Assembly: GCA_000727475.1 (NCBI GenBank)
Contig: KL647288.1
Coordinates: 9,426,055-9,490,054 of the forward strand
Direction of reading: 5' to 3'
Source of the DNA: Sarcocystis neurona
Taxonomy: Eukaryota > Apicomplexa > Conoidasida > Eucoccidiorida > Sarcocystidae
Length of the DNA: 64,000 bases
The translations under genes and the position numbers were made by a program. The notes below the pieces were generated by a model, which saw only the letters and a list, made by a program, of their open reading frames with translations, ran no database searches and was not told the origin of the DNA. Below, in pieces: positions 57,482 through 64,000 of this stretch; position 1 is the first letter of the stretch; the number at the start of each line of letters is the position of its first letter.

Positions 57482-60400
57482 CTACACGGCAACACACAGA
57501 AGCGGCCACGTATCTGGTGGATGTCTGCGCGGCAACGGCAGCAAACGCCCCCCGCCGTTGGCTGTCTCGTAGCGCCCCTCTGCGCAGCGCAGCACGTGGT
57601 TGGGACCAAAAGGAAGCGGTGCAGCACGAGGAAGTAAAACTGAGTCTGCGGCGCAGGCTACAAAGACGGCGGCCTCATCACAGATCCGTCTCTCCACTTA
57701 AAGCACACAGGTCCTACCTTCTTCTCTCTCGTCTTTGAGTAGACCTGCCAGTGCTTCCTGTTCCACCACACCGCGTGTTTCCGCCAATCGTCGCGCCTCG
57801 TCACTACTCTCTTGGTGCTGGTGGAACTGCATCTCCGCAGCTCTTGCTGCAGCCGTGGCCACTTCTGATGTAGCCCTTTTTCTCCAGTCTTTCTTCCCCT
57901 CGCGTGTGGAGTGCTGTGCCTGCTGCTCGTGAACATGCATCGCTTCCAGGGTCCGCCTCTGCTGCTGCTGGGACCGCTGCCAGTACAGCAGTAACGCCAG
58001 CAGCTTCTTGTGCCGAAACCACGCCTTTGCCATCTGCTTCACGCGCCTTAATTTTACGGGCATCGGTTCTTCGGCAGAGGTTGCATGTGCAGCAACGACG
58101 AATAGCTTGCTTAGGAGCTGGCCTCCTTGTTGAATGTTGCTGCCGCTTGCAACAGCTGCTGCTGCAGACCCTGTCCCACCTCGGCGTGCCTGTCCGTGCT
58201 GTTGAAGCACGCGTGTCGGGCTGGAATGTCGGGAGCTTTTACTGCTGCTGATGCCGAAAGCGCCGCCTCCTCCTGGTGGTGCTGTTTCCGTTACTGACGT
58301 CGTTGCGTCTTGTACCGTAGACTCGTCCCTGATACTTTCTTCATCGGGACAGAATACCGTAGCCCTCACAGCCACCGGCAACCCTGTATCGCGTTCTCGT
58401 AGCACGAAGATTCCCTCCGCCTGGGTGTGGATATCCAAAGAAGCAGCAGAGCTCTGCTGCTGATCTCGAAGACCGAAGTAGCATTCGTCTTTTCCTCCTG
58501 CTGTACTACCTCCTCCTCCTCCCCCCCACGTACTGCGCTGCGCAGCAGGGCGCCACGAGACACCAAAGGGTGAGGGGCTGTTGCTGCCGTACCCGCTCAG
58601 AGCACCAGAAACGTGGCCACCTCTATTCCAGTGAATATTCCTGTGGTCGCTGCTGCTTCCTCGTCTCCGGTTGCTGCTGCACACCCACGCCTTCCGCAGT
58701 GGCGGATCCCGACGCAGCAGCATGTCGCGATACACTTCATACCAAGCGCCGTCGAACTCTTCCCTGATCCTCGCACTGCTGCCCCTCGTCTCTCCTCTGT
58801 GCAGGACAAGCCCCTCCCTAGTGCAGTGGCGGCAGTCTCTGCTGCTCGTACTGCTCATACTGGACCGTCGGCGCTCACATAAACGCCTACCAACTTTCGC
58901 TTCAGCAAGACCGTGGCGCCCTTCAGCTGCTGCTCCTCTCGTCGTTGCAGTAGCGCCGCTCAGACTGTCTCTGTATGGAGCATCTGCAGCGCCACACTCG
59001 CTAACACCTGCGTCTGTTTTTGTTGGGATTTCTATCAGCTGTTCAGATGTCCTCGGCATTGCTGTCTGTTCCCCCTGCGCCGAGCCTGTTGCCCCTGCCG
59101 CCGCAACTGCATCCGATGGTGTCCGCGACGTCGCTGCCACAACCGCTGCTGCTGCTGCAATCTGATTGAACGCTGCATCACGAGCCGCAGCAGCCAACCG
59201 GCGCGAAAGACTGAAGCCGTACAGAGACACCGGCACGGCCGCGGCGTACAGGCCCTGCTGCTGCGCTTCCTCTCCGTCAAAACACACGTCTGTCTCTCTC
59301 TCTGTTTCTTCGGTGCCTCCATCAGATATACCCGCTGCTGCAAGCCCTGCTTTAGCGGCCACTGCTGCTGCATGCGTTGCTCCTAAAACCCAAGCTGGAT
59401 GAGGACCTTTCAGTTCCAGTGCAGGCAGGACAGGAAATGATCGCAAAAAACGTAACGCTGCGTCCGCATCGCCCGCAGCTCGGTCAGAAGCAGCACCACA
59501 GCACGCATCCTTGGCAGTATCCTTGGTGCCTCCAACTCTTGTTGCTGCGGCGGGATCCTTTGCGGCAGCAGCTCCTGTTGCAGAAACCCCTGCCGCAGCG
59601 AGAGGTTCTGCACTGGTGGACTGCAAAGATGAGATGTTTGACGGAAAAGGCAGCAGCGACTGTATCGTCTGTTCACATGTGCGTTCGTTATTAGACCCAA
59701 GAAAATGCTGGTGTGCGGAAGTGCTATCACTTACGTCCAACGGGAGAACGCCAGCATTCCGGGTCTCTTCCACAGCGCTCGCCACGCCGTCTCCCCTACT
59801 GGTGCGCCGGCTACCAACACCGGATCCATTACCACTGATGTCGCTGCCGCTGTTGCTGTTGGTGCTGCTGCTGCTGGTAGTGCTACTGCTGTTCTGGCCG
59901 GTGTTCTGATCACGGTGCACGGGTGGATGCGTTCGGTGTTTCTCGGTGGGCTGTTGGCGTTTTTTGCCACGTCGGAGCAGAGATACGCGGAAGCAGAAGT
60001 TCAGGATGCTGTCCGCATCACTGGGGGCCACCGCAGCGGCTGCAGCCGCTGTAGGAGGCAGACCAGCAAGCGTTTGGACTGGTGTGCAGTGCGAAGAGTA
60101 GTACACAGGCAGCAAATCAACAGCAGGGCGCGGTATGTGACAGGGAACGCTGGAACTGCAACTGCTGCTGCTGCAGCTGTACGGGTATGCTTGGTGACTC
60201 GCCCAGTCTCTCTGGTTGCTCTCCCAAAAGCATTTATTTAGATACACGTACACTCCAGGTTGGATGAGCGATGTAGTCAACGCGACCGTTCGATCCAGCA
60301 ACATTTCAGTCGGCTGCAGCAGCGACGCCCAGTACATTTCCGAGGCCGACTCCTCCGGCAGCGGAATGCTCTGGTGCTGTTGTTGCCGATGTAAAAACGT

Positions 60401-63400
60401 CCGCTTAACACGCATGAGTGCAGCCATATCCTCCTGGTGCTGCTGCTTTTTCAGAGCTGCTACGTTCATCTCTCCGTCTGTCTTGAAAGGGATCTTGTCC
60501 TGCTTCTGTGGATGCCGTAAAACGAAGTCTGCATCCCGCCCCGCATCCATCGCGTAGCGCTGCGCTACTCCTTCAGCTGATGCTGCTTCCGTAATGGTAG
60601 GCGCTTCCAGTCCATCTGCTGCGGCGGGGTTAGATGCAGCCGCATGAACAACTTCGTCGTGAGGACGCTTCTGCGTTCCCCTCAGAGCTTCTGCTGAAGC
60701 GTCGGCCCTCCACGCATTCGCCTCACCAGTGCCTGCTGCCAGGCCTACCTGACCTGCTTCTCCTTCCGTTCCCGTGCACAGGTTTTCCTCGGTAAGCTCC
60801 CCTGCCCCATTATTCTGCGGCAGCCTTCTCCTTCCGGACCGCATGCGTCCTTGTCCCCCACCTTCCTGAATTAAGAATCCTTGGGAATGCGGCCTTCTCT
60901 GTTGCTGCTCCCGCTGCAGTTGTTCCTGCTGATCCCCGCCTTGTTGTTTTCCCTCCTGGTCGTGCTCCTGCTGCTGCATTCTGCGGGCCGCGCCTGAGTC
61001 GTGGCGGTAAAAGGGCAGCGACCTACTTTCCAACCGCTGCTGCAGCTGCAGCAGCAGATGCTGCTGCTGCTGAAACCGCTGCACGCGCGTCTGCAGCATG
61101 TTGTTTTCCACCGGGTCTAATGTCTGCATCATCCGCGCCAACGTTTGCTCCACCATTATTCCGAGACGGCGACGGTGTTCTTGTAAGGCTTGTAGTAACT
61201 GCTGCACGCGCAGCTGCTGCGTGTCCTGCTCCTGCGAACATGTGGAGCCGAATGAGGGACGCGTCGTCCCTTCCTCTGCCGCCGCTCCTGCCTCTGTTCC
61301 ACGATCTAAGGTTGAGCTACCACCAACAGCAACGCCTCCAACCGCTGTACCACCTGTGGCCGCATCTCCAAGACGGGTATCAGCTGCAACAGGTGCCTCT
61401 ACAGTGGACCTGCCGTTCGGTGCTGAAGGCGCTCGTGTGTCGCACAGTGGTCGAGCAATAGACGGTGTGGCGTCCCCCGCCGTCACGGTTCCCAGCAGTG
61501 CAGCATCTGCCGCACCAAGGGGTTGCTGTGCCTCGTTGAGAGCCTGGACTCCATCTTCCAATTGTACAACAGATACTGCGTCTTTCGGCCTTGCTGCTGC
61601 TTCTGCGGAAGCCGGCACCTCTGCTGGCGAGGCCACACACAGCTGCGGGGAGTGACCAACACAGGGAGATACAAAGGCAGCAGCGGTAGGCGGGTCTGCC
61701 GCTGGGGTACTTCTTGCCCGCTGCACAGCAAACTGCTGCAGCAATCTGTTGAAGAACTCACGAGAATGCTCCAGCGTAGCTCCACTGCACGCTGCAGTGT
61801 TTTCTGGTGACACTTCTTCTCTTTCGTGAACTAGACGAGAAGATTCGTCGGCAGCAGCAGCAGCACGCGCTGCTTGCGCGTGTTCACGCACGTCCGCCTC
61901 ATCAAAGTCTTGTGATATGGCACTGTGAACGGCCAAGCTGCCTGCAGCACCAGCCGGAATATCGACAGCAGGAAGCCCTGCATCCGCACTAGATAGCAGT
62001 GCACCAGAACGTTCACCAACAGCATCAGAACCAGCAGAAGCGCCGCCAGGGTGTATAGGCGGGGCAGCTTCCCTGAAGACTATCTTCTCGTCGCTTAATC
62101 CCACCGGGTATAACGCTGACTGGCAAGCTGCAGCACCACTAGCTGCAGGCGCTTGCTGATTAGCAGCCTCGAGCATCGAGGTGCTGCGAAGGTTCCTACT
62201 GGCTTCAGCATCCCCACCGCATGTCGACGGCACTCCGTCAGCCCCTTGATCAATCAAAGAGCGAGTGCGATGTCCCCCTAGATGCTGCTGCAGCATCTGC
62301 GATACTGCAGCGAAAGCAGAAGATGCGTTCTCTTGCTGTTGTTGCCGTTGTTGCTGAAGAGAATCCGACCCTTGCATCACAGCAAGAGGCGATGAAGGAT
62401 TAGTGTGCTGGAGCTGCTGCTCTCGCGTATTGAGGGCACTGTCCCTCGAGTACCCAGCGGCAAATGCGGAGGAGACCACGGTCGCATGTCCTGCGGTACC
62501 GTGAACAGTCGGAACGCCAGGGGCTGCAGCCGTACCACGGAAGAAAGCAGTCCTTCCTCCACCGCTCTGCGGAGGAGCCGCAACTTCTTCCCCTTGACTC
62601 GTTATCGCGTACGACTGATACGCAGTCGCCCCCTGATGGCCTGTCCCACCAGCAGAGTGGGAAGTCGAAGAATCGCACTGCAGTGTTGCTCCTTTAAGTC
62701 CTGCTACTTCTACTGTGGTCCTCGGTGCTTCGTAGCCCCTCAGGAAAAAACCCAGGTCTCTAGGAGCGGTTGTCTGGACGTTGCCGCGCGCACCAGGAGT
62801 GTCGCTCTGTCCCAGCAACAAGCCACCCACTTCTTTCTGGGTCCTCTGCTTTCCCTCAAAAGCCATTTCTCTCGACATCCGCAGCGAATGCTGCTCCGGC
62901 TGTTGCCGCATCTGCTGCTTCTCTTGGTGCAATTGCTGTTCAGGTAGGGTCGACATGGAAAGTGGTTGTTCTGGCTGCGGTAGCTGCTGCGGCCTTTGGT
63001 CGTGCGATTCGTGGAATCCGAGGGTTTGCAGGTCGTGAAGCTGCTCCTGAGGCTCCCGCTGCTGCGCTGGCTGTGCGTGGGACTTGTCTTGCTGCAGCTG
63101 TAACAGCTGCTGTTGTGCTGGTCCGCCACGTATTGTCCGGAGAGGTGCGTACAGCATAGCCGGTGAAGAAATACTGGCGACCGTCTGTTGGCCGTCTGAG
63201 GCCGCACTAGAGCTGCTACTGCTAAGCTTCCTTCTTCTTGGGGTAGCGCACAGTCGCTGCAACAGGGCAGCATGTAGACGAGCACCAGCAACGTCGTCTC
63301 TGTCTCGTTCCTCACCGTGCTCCTCTTGGGTCAGTCGAGAGTCGTCTGGTGCAGTTTCTCCAATACAAGCAGGGACAGCAGCAGAAGACGGAAGTGTGTG

Positions 63401-64000
63401 CGGCGAAGCCCGGAAACTCGGAGAACATTCAAGTGGTGTCGTGCCGGTGCAACCATCCTGTTCGCTGCAGCTACTGCTGCTGCTGCTGCTGTCACGGCGT
63501 ACACGCTTGTGGACGCTGCTGTTGCTGCTTTGGAAGAAGCCGCGCCCTAGCTCAGCCATGTGCGCAGAAGCATGAGATGTCGGCGACGCGTTAGCCGTCA
63601 CGCAGAGAAACAGGTCCGGAGCGTCAGACATCGAAGCACAACTCTCGTTATCATGCCTGTGGACACCTGTGCGGCTTCGCACATCCATACGCCCGGCATT
63701 GGTTCGTGTGTCCCCTCTCGCTCCCGTATCGCTGCTACTGCTGCTGCCACTGCTGGTACCACTCTCGTCGTCCTGCCCTGCTCCGCGCCTCTCATGCTGT
63801 TGACCAGAGGGTACCTGATGAGCCGCCGACTCTGCTGCTTTCTGTTCCTGCACAATGCAGAGCGACGTGGCCGCTGGCAGTCGCCATTCGATGGACGACG
63901 CAGCCAGCAAGCCTCCCTCCCCAGCCGTCCCCCTGCCTGGGCTGCAGGAGTCTGTATTGCTGCTGGTGCTGCCGTCCTTGACCCTGTCTGTGGGCCCCCC
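57482..64000 (-). CDS. Very large low-complexity protein, 5' end beyond the window
   Basis: The minus-strand frame is open from the right edge (64000) with no start codon in view. It continues for more than 2,090 codons to 57718, where GAAG|GTAGGA is a plausible donor. A 60-nt intron with acceptor CCGTCTTTGTAG joins in phase to 57657-57482 (TAG), adding a 58-residue end that contains PNHVLRCAEGRYETANGGG. Without splicing it stops at 57698. Most of the protein is Gln/Ala/Ser/Glu-rich. Less repetitive islands sit near plus 60,200-60,420 (SEMYWASLLQPTEMLLDRTV, then IQPGVYVYLNKCFWESN) and near 58,300-58,760 (WYEVYRDMLLRRDPPLRKAW; GIFVLRERDTGLPVAVRATV), followed by a basic helical stretch (RRVKQMAKAWFRHKKLLALL). 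These islands may be the functional cores. I recognise no named domain. Confidence 0.65.

Overview
The window looks like nuclear DNA of a coccidian apicomplexan of the family Eimeriidae (Eimeria or Cyclospora; I cannot separate them by eye). The evidence is dense CAG/GCA/AGC trinucleotide tracts translated as short Gln, Ala and Ser runs, very long reading frames packed with low-complexity insertions, an apicomplexan-type AP2 DNA-binding domain, and eukaryotic GT-AG introns. I saw no rRNA, tRNA, CRISPR array, insertion sequence or bacterial operon.

Layout, left to right. About 1.1-3.1 kb, minus strand: a CID (RPR) domain protein of the RNA-processing type. About 3.1-5.0 kb: CAG-rich DNA with two tentative minus-strand genes, one with a signal-peptide-like start and one with a C-terminal membrane helix. 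About 7.07-7.55 kb, minus: a small two-exon gene divergent from the next gene. 8.2-16.4 kb, plus: a complete four-exon gene for the second-largest subunit of RNA polymerase III, including a 48-nt exon. 17.7-23 kb, minus: the 3' end of an unrecognised gene and a 1.1-kilo-residue low-complexity protein. 23.1-24.3 kb, minus: a Gln-rich membrane protein, tentatively Pex13-like. 24.7-34.3 kb: a tract almost free of CAG repeats, with no long frame but several short exon-like pieces (a probable Mpv17/PMP22-type protein and an isolated first exon). 34.4-42 kb, plus: a three-exon gene that joins a divergent RNA-triphosphatase-like region to an mRNA cap guanine-N7 methyltransferase. 42-45.9 kb: no resolvable gene. 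46-51 kb, minus: an ApiAP2 protein. 51.5-56.8 kb, minus: a two-exon 1,650-residue protein. 57.5-64 kb, minus: a protein of more than 2,100 residues that runs off the right edge.

The identifiable genes share a theme of transcription and RNA maturation (Pol III core, cap methylation, a CID protein, an AP2 factor). Neighbours lie on both strands with large gaps, so this is not an operon. Introns fall into two size classes: about 50-365 nt, and about 0.9-2.3 kb. The long ones each carry TATG/TGTA microsatellites. Exon joins were made by eye from splice-site sequence, reading phase and family alignment, without transcript data.
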